From NCBI GenBank assembly GCA_026874595.1, contig CM049320.1, positions 44,712,714 through 44,776,713 of the forward strand: a stretch of DNA of 64,000 nucleotides, written 5' to 3'. This DNA is from Sipunculus nudus (taxonomy: Eukaryota > Annelida > Sipuncula > Golfingiida > Sipunculidae). The position numbers and the translations under genes were made by a program. The notes below the pieces were generated by a model. That model had not been told where the DNA came from. It did no database searches and saw only the letters and a list, made by a program, of their open reading frames with translations. Of this stretch, positions 1-12,832 are shown in pieces (position 1 is the first letter of the stretch; the number at the start of each line of letters is the position of its first letter).

Positions 1-299
1 ACAATGTGCACATCTATACCCCTGTAATTTTAAATTTTCTAGATTTTTACTAAAACTCAAACAAAACAAAAAAATTATTTGCGTCTCAATAAAAGTAACT
101 TTTGCCATTTGTCATTGTGCAAGTAGGTCTTTTTGTTCTTCAGAGCAATATAATATTCCATGACCATGATATATTTAACATATTCAATAGCAACTTTACA
201 TGATGGTTTATTTTTCTTACTTCGACAAGTATAAATATAATATTCAACATATAAAACAAAACTTCCAGTTATATCCGAATAATATTATTCTAACACAGT

Positions 300-2010
300 T
301 AAATTGTACAGGTTGTTCAATAACATGGAGTGATTTAAACCAGTTGTGCAATTCTAACCTCAGAAACTTTACAAGTTTACAAAATGACAGGACCAGAACA
401 AATGTATAGAGGCTTCTACTTCCTCTTTACAAAAAGTATATTTTTCACAATCAGTGAGTAAACATCGACCTTGTGTTGAAAGACGTGTTGTTTTTCCATT
501 TTTCGTCATCTGTTTCCAGCTATTAGGAATTGTATCTAATAAACCTCTTTAAAATAGGTAGTTTATTTCCACATTTGTTGTCTGTTGGAGTTCTTTTAAA
601 GTATTAAATTTGTAGGCCTCCCCTTCTTCAACAATTATGTTTTTATATATTTTATATCTGAAGAATAGAATATAATTTTTTATTTAATAGAACTTTGTTA
701 TCTATTTTAATATGGGAGTTTATACCATTATGTCTGTCCAAGTACTTCTTCAATATTTTTTTGCTTCATGAAAATTATATTTGCACCAAATCTGATTTAC
801 TTCCTTTCAGAAGGGATCCTTTAGACATAAAATCTCATGCAAGTCTTCTACTTTTAAATTACATTTAAACATAAATTCTCCTGCAGGTAACTTATCAAGT
901 ATATGATTTTTCCAAGAGTAATTATTACTCTTCTTCAATAATCTATTTATCAAGCTTAATTTTAAGCATCAATTTTTGAGGGAAGATGTATCATCTTAAG
1001 GCCCCCTTTTTCGTATGGATGCAATTAGAGAGGTACGTTTTATTTTATCTGACCATATAAATTTATAAAAAAAATTCTGATTCTCCAATATAGTGTGGTG
1101 TAGGGGATGGTAAGACTGATAATAGGTATGTAATCTGGGAGAGCGCATGACATTTAAGAATAATTATTTTACCAACCAGTGTCATATATCGGGATGACCA
1201 GGTGGTATGACTTTTTTATCATTTCCAATTTCGGAAAGTAATTGTCAGGTATTAATTTATATAGTGAAGGTCTAAATAAGATTCCTAAGATATTTATTGG
1301 ACCTTCGGACCATTGAAGGCCCTGTTTAGTTATATATGTTTTAACCAATACTGTATTGGTTTGTGTTTTACTTAAAGGCATGACTGCAGTTTTATTAATA
1401 TTCATTTTAAGACCAGATGTACTCATAAACTGTTTCATGATTTTTACACAGTCTAAGATACTCTCCTTATCTGAAAGCAAAAGTACCGTATCATCTGCAT
1501 ACTGCAATATTTTATAATGGTATTTATCTATCTTAATCCTTTATAATATATTTTCTTCTCTTATTCTCCCTGCCAATATTTCTGTACAGATAACAAAAAG
1601 ATAAGGGGACCGGGGACAACCCTGTCTCACACCCCATGAAAACTCTGAAAAACTGTGAACACCATCCGTTACTATTACAAGTTTTCCCTCCTTGATACAT
1701 TATTTTTATAATATTTTCTCCAAAGCCATAATACTCTAAACTGTTCCATATAAAGGGCCATTCTAAGCAGTCAAACGCTTTTTCATGATCTACTATAGTT
1801 AAATATTCTTCTATGTTATGTTCAACTGCAATGTTAATTACTGATATGATTTTATTTATATTCTCTCCTTTATATTTGCTTTTAATAAAACCTGCTTTAT
1901 CATCATGTATTAACTTTGGCAAAATGGTTTTTATTCGTTGTCCTAAACATTTTGAAATCAATTTGTTATCTGTGTACAATAAAGTTATGGGTCTCAAATT
2001 TTTTATTTCA
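300..2010 (-). pseudogene. LINE ORF2 fragment: reverse transcriptase and C-terminal domain, degraded
   Basis: Remnant of a non-LTR retrotransposon polymerase of L1/Tx1-like type, read on the minus strand. The 1997-1533 frame begins with an RPITLL...D.K..SKCL segment (RT motif 1/2 region), followed by DKAGFIKSKY and the VDHEKAFDCLEW catalytic-Asp region. A shifted frame at 1507-1169 holds the MQYADDT active-site motif and then SGLKMNINKT. Further downstream, about 450-365, a Cys/His stretch (C-x5-C...HLFWSC) ends at a stop after VNL and matches the usual C-terminal zinc-binding end of such ORF2 proteins. Several frameshifts and stops separate the pieces, so it cannot be active. The 3' tail lies outside the window. 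The EN piece at 4.3-4.8 kb on the same strand may have belonged to the same copy. Confidence 0.85.
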
Positions 2011-2059
2011 AGGGGTGATTTATTCTTGTTTGGTAAAAAATAATAACATCATGTCCTTG

Positions 2060-3290
2060 TGATATAGTTAAATTCCCTGATTTTAGACTATATGTTATAC
2101 AGGATGTGAGCTGTTATAAGAAAATGATTTTAAGTTTTCAGAAAATAAATTTTCATTTATATTTGTATCACAAAAAATCTCGTGACATTCAAGACCTAGT
2201 AGTAATAGTTAGTAAAATGTTGCTGAGTTAAACAAATAAAACAGTTAACTGGGTTGGATTTTAAGTAGGAAAATGAAAACACCAAAATGCAGCATCACAT
2301 TGCATGTAGTATAAATCAAACAGTATGGTGAAAAAAATAATTCTTATTCACTGGAATACATACACTGTGTTGCACTAAACCCCTTTGAACCCCTTTGATG
2401 ATCCATTGATGTTATTGTGGGTATTGATTAGCTTCATGGTTTGACAATCAGTTACACCAATGATTTCAAAAGTTTGTACCACAAGTGATGGGAGAGCAGA
2501 TTCTGAGTTTCTGGTGAGTAGTGAGTGAGTACATACTGGATATATGTTGGTCTTGCAACTTTCCTCATAAGTCAGGGATTAATTAATGTAATAAAATAAC
2601 ACATGTGGTGGCCTATCAGGGCGTAACATGTATAAAGGAATTAAATCAAGGATAGTTAATAGTGGCTTGCCAACATCTCTGTTGGGGTTGAATTTCCCTC
2701 TTTTTATGATTTGGAGACAAAGCTAAATCTGTATCAAAAGTCCAACCATGTCATTGGAAACGGGATGCTAAACCATTGCAGGGTCTAAGAAGCGGTGTCC
2801 TAATATTTTTAAGTCATTTAATCCTGAAATAAAGTACACATCCCTTGTGTATGTATGTGTCTATGGTTGCCGCAACTTGTATTTCAATATAATTTCTTGT
2901 GTTATATATCCCATGAATATTATATATATATATGTATGTATATATACTCGCTGATAGACCCGGTATACCGGGCTTAATCCCGGAGTTGGGGAGATTTATT
3001 GACTGAGATGTGAAATGTTGGCTCATTTTTTTATTAAAAAAGTTAACAGAAAATATAGGTTCCAGTGGGAAACTGTCTCCATAAGATATTAATAAACATT
3101 TTAGCACGACTGCAGGATAACTGACGCACCTCTCTGTGGCACAACACTTCTGTGATCAGAAAACGTTTCTATGTCCAACTGCTTGTATCTTAATTTTGCC
3201 ACTTACTTTTAAATTACATGAATCCTAAACATCATACCGTCCATCCGTATAAACTCATAACCTGATGGAGACAGTGCGTGAGTGATCCTG
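2060..3290. other. intergenic, no gene recognised
   Basis: No coding signal of recognisable family on either strand. It holds AT-rich unique-looking sequence and a short run of TA/TG-rich microsatellite near 2920-2946. The small open frames here have no family resemblance. Confidence 0.5.
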
Positions 3291-3300
3291 CAGTCGCTCC

Positions 3301-3595
3301 AATATTTTAAACATTTATTTTGTGGGGCTGTCCTCATGGCAAGAAATTTATACCCCGGTATGTTTACCTTGAAGACCTGGTCAGTGATGGTGTTTACATT
3401 GCGAACCGGAATGAGACGCGGGGGGCATTCAGGTTTTCGATGATATTTGACTGGATTCTATCGTTGGACGTATAAAGATTAGGTTGATGTGAGGAACACA
3501 TGAACGATTTTTAAATGTACGTTGCAAGGAAACTGTTCCTGAAGAAAGAAACAGATATATGCATACCTCGTAAGTAGCAGAAGCGGACCCAACGG
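3301..3595 (+). repeat. dispersed repeat, copy A (pairs with 41340-41640)
   Basis: About 290 bp that aligns along its length to 41340-41640 in the same orientation. Shared landmarks are 'aacatttattttgtggggct', 'gcaagaaatttata', 'cctggtcag', 'gcgaacc' followed by 'gcggg' and 'gcattcag', 'ttgatgtgagg' and 'atgcatacctc'. The two copies differ at many positions, so the family is old. No open frame is conserved between the copies. Confidence 0.65.
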
Positions 3596-4127
3596 GACTC
3601 CATGCAGAGGGTCCGTATCCCATTTTCAACCACCGCAACCTTTCTTTTATCGTAACAGACAAATTTTGAGGCCTGAAAACCAAGCCACCACCCAATCCCA
3701 CCCCACCCCAGCCCTGTTCCTGAAATTGGGACCTTGAATTAGCTTTTGTTATTAATCCTCCTGGGTTGAACTCTCCATTTTATAAAGCGGGAAACATGTG
3801 TTTATCTCTTTTACTGACCACGCACGGTGGGTCAAATCCCTCACTGAGAGCAAGCGTTATTCATATGAACAATAGTCCTCAGTGTTAGAGGTTAGGTGAC
3901 CACGATGCACGCATTCCGTTGATTGCCGAAGGCAGTTCGGCTGTTCTCGGAAAAAAACGGAAAAATCACTCAAAATTATATGTACATTAAAAATTATTTA
4001 TTTTCATATCGCCTATGTCACTGCGGGGATAATAAACTTTCAAATGATGTATGGCACAATATTGTACACAACGCGGTTTTAGACAACATCGCAAACAAAC
4101 CTGAACCGAATTCCTTTTAAAAGTATA

Positions 4128-4171
<44 letters not shown>
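4128..4171. repeat. (TA)n microsatellite
   Basis: Uninterrupted alternating TA of about 44 bp. Confidence 0.95.
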
Positions 4172-4173
<2 letters not shown>

Positions 4174-4299
4174 TGTTGGTATATTTTTTTACAATAAAAG
4201 TTCAAATAAATGTAGTTATGAAAATAATGTCCATATGTTACAGTTTTGATGTATGATTTAATGTATCTAACCGTTACTACTAGGTCTAGAATGTCACAC

Positions 4300-4790
4300 A
4301 TCTAGGCAGCTGACTCTTAAAGATATCAGTTAAAGTATTTAAAGTATTGTCGGCTGCAGAGTGGCTGGAGTGTGGACTGTCTAGACAGTTCAGGGGTCTG
4401 ACACTCCAAAGCCAACGTTGTCGCCTGCTTAGACACTTCCATCATTATTAGGTCCATACACATTTACAAATGTGATCTTATAATCGTTAAGTAAGCAGTC
4501 TGTGATCACAAATCTTCCTTCTTTATCTATAACTTGCTTTCAATTTCACAAGAAATATTGTTCTAAATTAATTTTTGCTGAGCCCTTTCGTTTGTTGTAC
4601 CATCGATATATATGATTCCATGCCCCCATTCTGCTCTCCATTTATCTTCTGTTTCTTTACTACTGTGAGTTTCTTGCATGAAAACTATTCCTATATTTCT
4701 CTTTCTTTGTAGCCAATAAAAAATCGCTCTTCTCTTTGTAAAATGCCTAAACCCCGTACATTAATGGACATTTTGTTCACTGTTTATTAT
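4300..4790 (-). pseudogene. LINE endonuclease (APE-type) N-terminal fragment
   Basis: Read on the minus strand from about 4780. A start-like MSINVRGLGILQREERF segment is followed, after a frameshift near the 'IGYKERE' stretch, by IGIVFMQETHSSKETE and W..EWGHGIIY. Then comes DKEGRFVITDCLLND and ITFVNVYGPNND. These are the NVRG, QETH and VNVYGPN blocks of the apurinic endonuclease domain that opens LINE ORF2 proteins; the QETH glutamate is the metal ligand. The fragment is cut off shortly after the YGPN block and is frame-broken, so it is a relic. The same strand and clade type as the RT piece at 0.3-2.0 kb suggest one original element split by later insertions, but this is inference. Confidence 0.8.
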
Positions 4791-4799
4791 GTATAAAAG

Positions 4800-5405
4800 A
4801 CGTTCCATGTGGACCCTGACCGCCGATCTGGATGGGCGATATTATGAGAAATCAGATTTCCCTTAAAGTTAAAAATTATTTACTAAAAAAATATAAAGTC
4901 TGAAGTTACAATTCTAACACTTCCCACAAACAAAAATTGTAAAAATACACAGTATAAAAAAAGTAAGCAAATGTAGAAAATAAGTCACTCCCTGTCACTA
5001 CGGCTTGGGCTTCTCAGCTTCCCCTAGCGACAGCCTGTCACCTCAAGCGTCGATTTTTGCTGAATTTAAGACGATGTGGTGACAGTACAAGCTATAGAGT
5101 TCATATTAATTCTAGTATGTGCAGAGTTGCACGCCATTTCTGACGCTACTGTTTAATTTTCATCCGTTTCTCGAACTGTCATTTTTCCGTGTTAAAACAA
5201 AAGTGACGGTATTCTGTTCGAGAAAATAATAATTATTATATCAAGGGTTGAATTACGTGTATTCGTGCAGCAGTTATTAATACCAGTGCTGGATTTACTC
5301 GAAAACCTTGTCTTTACGTCTGTCATGACGGCTAGGCAGCGGGAAATGGGGGGGGGGGGTTTCAAACGGCTGTGTGGTAAACTCGGAAGTCCGAAGTCGG
5401 ATGGA
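4800..5405. other. intergenic, nothing recognised
   Basis: No gene or clear repeat family seen. A 10-nt G run sits at about 5349-5358. Confidence 0.4.
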
Positions 5406-5410
5406 TGGAT

Positions 5411-7777
5411 TTTTTTAGTTCAGCTGGCTTTCAGTCATGCTGTGCTATAGCGATGGGTCTTTGTCCGTCGTTCTTCCGTCTGTCCGACCGTTAGTCCGTA
5501 AGGCCTAGGATCATGAACCCTATGTAGTCTTAGAGGTTCTAAAAATATCTCCTTGCAAACCTGAAATTAGGTCACTGCGACCTATATTCTCCGAGTTACA
5601 GGGTGCGTTTGCGAATTAATTCTTATAGCCAAAATTTTCATCCTACACCTTCCATCTTTCACATATGGCTCACCTACTAACAGGGAAAGAACCATAATTA
5701 TTTTGAGGTCACAAGGTCATATGTCACGATCACAGGACCCACTTCTTTGAAAAGCTTTTATCCCAAACCTTCCATCTTTCACATATGGCTCACATTACAA
5801 GATGGAGAAGAATCCTATAGGTTTTGAGGTCACGAGGTCAAAGGTCGAGGTCACAGGATTCACTTCTTTAGGGAGGTTGTTGACACATTTCAAGCTAGAC
5901 TTTTCTTCCAAACCTTCCAGCATTGATATATCGCTTCTCTGCGAACAGTGGAAAAGACCTGTTGATTTTGAGGTCAAAGGTCAAGTTCACCACACCCACC
6001 TCTTATATGGAGTCATTTTAAGGCAAACTTTTCAACCTATACCTTCTATCTGTCTTATATGGCCTACCAATAGGGGAAGAACCATATTGATGTTGAGTTT
6101 AAAATGTCAGAGGTCAAGGTCACAGTACTTAATTGTCCCAAATGCTTTTGAACATATTTCAAGCTAAACTGTTAATTCCAAACCTCAAGTCTTTCACATA
6201 TGCCCCATCTATGCATCACTCAGTTTGATTCAAACTTCATATTTATGGGTCTTTTTGCTTGAAGAAATAAATTTTGATTTTAGGGTCAGCTGGTCAGGAG
6301 GTTAACGACTGGAGGTTAAAGTTATTCACACATTGGTTGCCAAGTGATTACTCCGGTTTTAAATGGTCAGTAGTAAATGGTTTGTTGTTACCCATTACTG
6401 TAGAAAGGATCCTATTGATATGTGGGCAAAAGGCCAAGGTCATTGGTCAGGGATGTTCCCCTATAAAAAAACTTACTTTGTAGATCATCTCTATTTTTCT
6501 TGTATATATTATTGCACGCCAACTGGTACATCTCACTGTGTGGCAGTAATTGTGAGCGACGCTTGTGATATATGATTCCCTTTGTATCAGCCCTTTAAAA
6601 GATGAGAACATCGTTAGTGCATAACAAAAACAATGTTGCCCGAGGTTGGTTGAGTATTGTATTATGGTTTAGCTATTGATTTATAAGATGATGGGAACAT
6701 TTTGCAGTTTATTTTATGGAATCATAGCAATAAACTTAGTTTCCTAGATATCTAAATAATTTTTTATACAAATCATCAGATATACCAGCAAGTGTTTGTT
6801 CTGATAATTTGTGGGTGTGCTGGATTTAGGATGGCTTTATTTGTTTTATAAGACTTCGAGTGATGCTTCCTGCTTTTCTTTTCTTTCATGTTTTGCAGTT
6901 TACCTACCCCGCTGACCCCACTAAAAAGCAAAGTAATAATTGAAAAAATATTGGTCTTACAATTTTTACATTAGCATGTCGAGAAATATGATATGAAAGC
7001 TCTCCAACCTGATCATGCCTTTTGAATTGTTTTGGACATTCATTAATGTAACATTCTTTGAAGAACTTGCCACAAGTTTGGTCTCTTATAAGAGGATGTG
7101 TGATATCAAATGTCAGACTTGTCAGAAATCCATTATGTCTTCTAGGTAGCCACCTTAGAAATTTTTTTGTCAGTGCAGTTTCTGTGATTTTTTTTTAATG
7201 TTTGGTCCCTTAAAGAGGATGTTTGTTTTCGGATTTCAGACCTGACTGAAATCCAAGTGTGGCCACCAGGTAGCCATTTTAAATTTCTTTTGAATATATT
7301 ATCTCAAGAACTGTCAAAGTGAATGCAGTGGGACATATATTAATGTAATCTTGCAAAGGATTGGGTCACAGAAATTGGGTAAAAAATATGACCATCTTTT
7401 ATGAAAGTTGGTTTGTTTTGCATTAAAATTCAAACAGAAGCATCCGTTTCTCAATAATTCTTGCATGGATTTTCTTGCTTTTTTGCTATATATGTTGACC
7501 TTATATTTGGCCTTTGTGGTCCTTTTTGACTGATTGGTATCAATTAAGCTACGGGATTAGTTCCTGTTAGCCCAACAACCATACACTTTGCTTCAGACCA
7601 TCAAGTCATCGTGTTATAATTGGACATATGTGACAAATATTTCTATAATCATAGAAATTTCAACAAAATTGGCATATAGGTTCTTCAGAATTTTGACTGC
7701 AAGTTGTGAATCTCAGCCCATGATATTGCAGGTCATGCTTTGCAGCTGAGCGTCATGGCCCATGGATCACTTGTTTT
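5411..7777. mobile_element. 2.4-kb interspersed repeat, copy 1
   Basis: One of three homologous copies (others at 15241-17663 and 39058-41294). All open with a T run and AGCTCAGCTGACTTTCAGTC-like sequence, then 'cgatgggtctttgtccg', and all close with 'agctgagcgtcatg..ccatgg.tcacttgtttt'. The interior repeats 'gaggtcacaaggtcaaaggt' blocks, including a perfect AGGTCAAAGGTCA at 5971-5983. There is no long reading frame, so it is non-autonomous. Read on the minus strand it has a constant start after AAAACAA and an A-run end, which is compatible with retroposition; a Helitron-like or TIR-type element is not excluded. Confidence 0.8.
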
Positions 7778-8040
7778 AAAAAAATCAATGATCGAAGCAT
7801 AATCAAAAAGCTACTACATCATTAGAAAGTACCATTTAATTTTATGTAATTGATAGAATAAGGTCTGCTCTATCATTATATGAAAAATCAAAGTTATCAA
7901 TCTTAAAGTTATAGGTTATTTGTGATCGGAAGTGCCCGGTTGTAGTCCAACGTGTAAAGCACGGAAGCCACGGTAATGGCTAATGCACTGGTCATCAAAT
8001 CGTCAGCAAATGTGTCAAGCATTTTAAATTATTAAAAAAT

Positions 8041-10050
8041 GTAATAAGCGCCCCCCCCCCCCGGGTTTGGGAGATAATAGGTAAGGGATGAGCCATCCTA
8101 ACCTAACTTTTTTCCCTAGCCAATATAACATGGGGCAACGTAATGCTTTCATTACTCCCCGCCAAGCTTAAAAGTTACCGCCAGTTTCTCCGTTAGGCTT
8201 TATATCTTATTTAATAATAATATTAGTTGCACACAACAGAATCAGTGGTCAAGTGTGTCATAGATAACATCGACTGACTTTGTCCGTGAAGGCCGACCCT
8301 GCAGGTTGCCATGCTGATCGGGTGACCTGAATTCATTTACGCATGTGGATGTATTATGCAATGAAATATAAATACTTTGCTCGTATTTGCTCGTGTACAG
8401 GACGATAAATTTTATCCTTAAAAAATTTGGCAAAGAAGGGCGGCCGTCGTTTATGCGGGTACAAGTTTTTCAGTGTCCTCTGGGCCGCCGAGGATAATTT
8501 ACGGCAACAGCATTATTACATTATTACGTCGGTCAAAATGAACGCCGTGAATAACGGTGATCATATCCGTATGGTGGTAATATACTCTCAATAAAGAACA
8601 TTACAATGCTTTGTTTTTGTTTGAATTTAACGTTTATACATCAAATTTACATGCGTACATAGTTAAATAATTGATTATGCCCTCGCCGCATTGAAACAGG
8701 GATTTTAACGGAATCAATATATAAAAGCCCTTCTAACAGTAGAGCCAGTGATTTTCCGTGGTCGCGGACGGAATCGCGGAACTGATAGACCGAAACGGAA
8801 TTTCCAATCCTGAAAATATATAAGTTTTAATGTATTTTTTGCCAAGATGTCTTGGCAATTCACTTGAAACATGTATGCAGTGATATAATTGTCGATGCCG
8901 CTAACAGCGTGCAGGGCTTACCCATGTACTCAAGATCCCAGAGCCCTGGGTTTATTTGTGTGTACACAGCGCTCGCGCAAAGGATGCTGCGAACTTGACT
9001 ACTTGGCTAAATGCCATCCAGTAGCACGTAATATGCATATTGAAAAAAAAGGATGATTTTTTCATAAGGTGCCGTATTTACCGCGTAAAATGTTCACGAG
9101 TCCAGTGAATGCAGACGCTGTCAGCTGGCTTGCACACTGACATACAGAGAGACACGCACATGACACTTCAAATACAAGACAACCAGTAGCGCGTTATGAT
9201 AATAAATATGAAGTGGCCTTTCCTCAGCTGACGCGAAATTCAATGTTTGTCAAGTTTGTATCATTGGACTACGTCAAGAAATGAATGTATTATAACGGGT
9301 CAAGCAAGTTCAAGAAAGGGACAGTGTTTCCGCGGGATATAAATATGACAAATTTCCTCACAATTTTAAAACAAAACCCCGGAATTTGGTGCGTTTACGC
9401 ACTGAATTTAATATAATACGCTGGAGCCTGAGGGCAAGTATTTCAGCTTTTTTTTTTTTTTTTTTTAAACTTTGGCATGTAATATTATGCACAATGAAGG
9501 CCAAAAAGGACAAATATTAGCGATGCCATTCCATGTCACACATCGGCTCAGCTGGTATTTGCGCAAGGTGACTGACATAATCGGGGTACCGACGTCCCGT
9601 ATTATATTTTTTCATCTTTCAAATAAATACTGTTTTACATACCTTTATATGAACATTTTATATATTCTACTACCTTATTAGGCGGTGACTTTTATTAAAG
9701 AGTTCATTTATTAACATCCTTATTTTTCCTCTTCACCAGCAAAGGAAATCTCGAACTGCAGTCATTCGATACAATTCTCTAATACACCACAAATAAAATC
9801 GTCTGCAAATCGGTATCACTTGGATTAGTTATTATTTTTCAAAACTTCACACAACCATCGCTAAAAGATCGTTGTTTTTTCTGAATTGTCCTGCATGAAT
9901 GTGCTGTGAAGTCAAACACGTGAACACAAGCCGCAGTGTTAAAGTATAGATTCGTATTGACTTTGAAGTTGGCAGATGTGGGTTGGGGCTTATTAGGGTA
10001 TAAAAAATATTTGGAAAAATTATTTTGAGAGCGCCCGAGGCGCTTATTAC
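8041..10050. mobile_element. possible 2.0-kb element bounded by 12-bp inverted repeats
   Basis: GTAATAAGCGCC at 8041-8052 and its exact reverse complement GGCGCTTATTAC at 10039-10050 are the only support. No target duplication and no transposase frame were found between them. The interior holds a C run (8050-8062), a T run (about 9450-9468) and otherwise unrecognised sequence. It could equally be two unrelated ends of the same repeat family. Confidence 0.25.
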
Positions 10051-10069
10051 GTCAAATACGGTATTTTAC

Positions 10070-10890
10070 ATAATTCTATCTCTTTTGTAACATTCATTAT
10101 GCTGTTATTTTATAATATATTGTGTTCATATTTCATTTCATTTTGTAAAACAAGACTGTAATAACTCATCAATATTTTACGCTGTTACCATATTTTAAGA
10201 TGTGTTGATAATATTTTATTCACGATACAAATGTCCCTATAGAATATACCCTGAAAATATCATAGCGGCATCAACAGAAAATTTGACAGAACCACAAAAC
10301 GTCCAGTACATGTTTCTTCGAGGTTGTTTCGCTATTTTGTTTGTTGTTCATGTATAAACTGAACAACCTCTTCCTGCTCCTTTGACTTTACAGTTTCATC
10401 AGGATTATGTATTTTTTTAAACTCTTTCAGAAACAATTTATATTACATTTGATGCCATATATTTTACATTTCATGGTCAGAGTGCACTCATTGATTTATA
10501 TTTTTTTTGTAAAATCAAAATGTCATATTTGATCTGTATGTTCCTGTTGCTAATGGGACCTTTTCAAATTCATGTTTTGAAAATTTGCCAAAATAGACAG
10601 AATAATATACATAATATTTTACAATGAATTGTTTGATAATGATTTCATCAGACGTATCCTGAAAATTTAAATAGAAAACACATACATTAACAACACCTTG
10701 ACAGAAAACAATACACAATGCATGTGTAAATAAAAATGATGCCGATCGTATCATTTTGCGATCATATAAAATAAATAGTTTCTGGGTTTTTTTTCAGAAC
10801 GATTCTATATTTTTTCGATTTTATGCTGTTCAGTTTAATATTCTGCAAATTAATGTTATGAAAATTTGCAGAACTACATGGCACAAACAT
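10070..10890. other. AT-rich, no gene recognised
   Basis: A minus-strand open stretch near 10420-10320 reads KKIHNPDETVKSKEQEE followed by VVQFIHEQQTK and a stop. It looks mildly protein-like and would fit a terminal exon after an AG near 10428, but nothing upstream supports a gene. Confidence 0.2.
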
Positions 10891-10892
10891 AC

Positions 10893-10895
<3 letters not shown>

Positions 10896-10937
<42 letters not shown>
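10896..10937. repeat. (TA)n microsatellite
   Basis: About 42 bp of uninterrupted alternating TA. Confidence 0.95.
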
Positions 10938-10943
<6 letters not shown>

Positions 10944-11104
10944 ATGTGTCAATTGAAAAATCAACAACAAATTAATAAAATATCAACAAAACATTTGTTC
11001 AGTAAATGTTTTAAAATAAATTGTTTCAGAGCAAATGTTATAGACATAAAAAAAATCAGTTTTATAATATAACATGATACAAGCAACAATATATATTAAG
11101 TCCG

Positions 11105-11335
11105 GTGGGATGGGGCCCGAAAGCGTACGGTACTATTATATATAGAAAAACCGACTATATATATAATCCGGTGATTACAAGGCCTAAGAATAAGTATTAT
11201 GTAACTTTTGTTTCTATGGGTAAAAATATAAGAATAAAAAAAGTTGTATACATGGAATACTCAGATGCATGGATTTTTATAAAGGTCATTAATAACTCTA
11301 TAGCTAAAGGAGAATGGGAAAATAAATATTTGTAA
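11105..11335 (+). CDS. orphan open reading frame, 76 codons, function unknown
   Basis: An ATG-to-stop frame beginning MGWGPKAYGTIIYRK and ending GEWENKYL. Composition is protein-like (aromatic and charged residues, few low-complexity runs), but I recognise no family. There is no clear promoter, and a local AT-rich environment makes chance frames common. It could be an exon or a decayed transposon piece; I hold it only as a candidate. Confidence 0.15.
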   Translation: MGWGPKAYGTIIYRKTDYIYNPVITRPKNKYYVTFVSMGKNIRIKKVVYMEYSDAWIFIKVINNSIAKGEWENKYL

Positions 11336-11339
11336 TTGA

Positions 11340-12510
11340 AATTTTTATCTTACCGGTAAATATTTAACTAGATTTATCGAAATGGTTTGGTTCCATAATT
11401 GCATGACGTCACCATTTTAATGTGGAATTTAGGTAATCTTAGCTAACAACAGTTTCAATAAAAATTCTTATATACGTAGCATCTTTAAGTCACCTCTAGA
11501 CAGGCTTTAATTTGAAGCTCTAAATGTCTTATGTGTTGTTTAATTTTTCATTTATTAGTTAATTTTAAATGAGTTTACACTCAACCATCTCCTATAACAA
11601 CAAAATTGGAATTTCTTTACGAGATCGTTGTAATTGTTGAACGGAGCACATTCTGTTAAGATGCCCTTATAATGCAGATATCGTTTGAGAGTGAAATTCG
11701 TTGCAAAATATTTTAAAATATTCTTAATTATTCATTTATCATTGTTGAAACGTTATCAGGAGTGTAATTATTAGAATATAAATATCAAGGTTGAAAAAGT
11801 TTGAAAGAAAGAGTTGTAAACTTGAAAAAGTTTTCATTTTTGTTTAAAAAACAACTATATGCTTAAACATTCAAACAGATAAGATTTTATAATCACACAT
11901 GTATTAGTATATTAGGCCTATATATTATTTGGACTGTTGTATCCCTTTGCTAAGGTATATTTTAACAAGTTTTTTAATAGAACTCTAACATATTGAAAGA
12001 CATTTCGTGTAAGTTATATGTCGTACATGTATGTTTGTTGATGTTCCAGTGATGTCCTACTGGGATATATTGAATTTTCATTTTTGTTAAAAACTATATT
12101 ACAGCGGTTTTAATACTGAATGACATCTTAATTGATAAATGTATATTTTATGCCGTATTATGGTTTATTAAATCATATTTTAGTATATATCATTTACTGT
12201 ACTATACACTTATAAAAAGCAGAATCATGGCTTGCATAAAAAAAAATTAAATTTATTCATACAACTATATTTATACTGAATCTGTATTTGGACAGTGGCT
12301 CTTTACTGATCATAAGTAAACCAGTGCGTGTCTCGGACTTCCGAGTTTTACACATTTGGATCACATCTCAGCACAAAATGATAGATTTAAAGTTTCCGTT
12401 TTCCGGCTTCCGAGTTTTACACACGATCCTGCCATGACACCTTCTGTTTTGAACAAGAAGAACCGCTTTATGTGAATCAGTGCCATAGAGATGTAAGAAG
12501 GTAATAAATG
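11340..12510. other. AT-rich, no gene recognised
   Basis: No coding or RNA gene seen. A short motif 'cttccgagttttacacat' occurs twice (about 12340-12357 and 12408-12424), pointing to a small local duplication. Confidence 0.4.
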
Positions 12511-12515
12511 TAACT

Positions 12516-12832
12516 AGCAATTACCCGTGCTACGCACGGTTTTGGGCGAGCATTTAGTTCTGATGTCAAATAGTCTGTCATAGTTTCATGTCTTGGGTGT
12601 ACAATGTTACTGTCTCTTTGAATCCGACATTTGGTATATAAGTGTTCTGTCTCTGAGTTATTCTTGTGTCGGAGTCTGAATGACCACGACGAATACGTTC
12701 TTGTCCGAATGGTGGAATGTCTTCGGACAAACCCGGAGCATATGTATGTAAAAAATCACGGCAAACCGTAGTGTCAGAGGAGACATGTGTAAATTCACAC
12801 AAATCGCGTTACGCTATTAATATATAGATCCA
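12516..12832 (+). repeat. dispersed repeat ending in 'cgctattaatatatagat'
   Basis: Starts with a small hairpin (CCGTGC-TAC-GCACGG, about 12526-12540) and ends with 'acgctattaatatatagat'. Its last ~75 bp ('cttcggacaaaccc...aaatcgc.ttacgctattaatatata') recur at 13780-13855. The shared 3' end with different 5' parts suggests a retroposed family, but no coding part is present. Confidence 0.55.
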
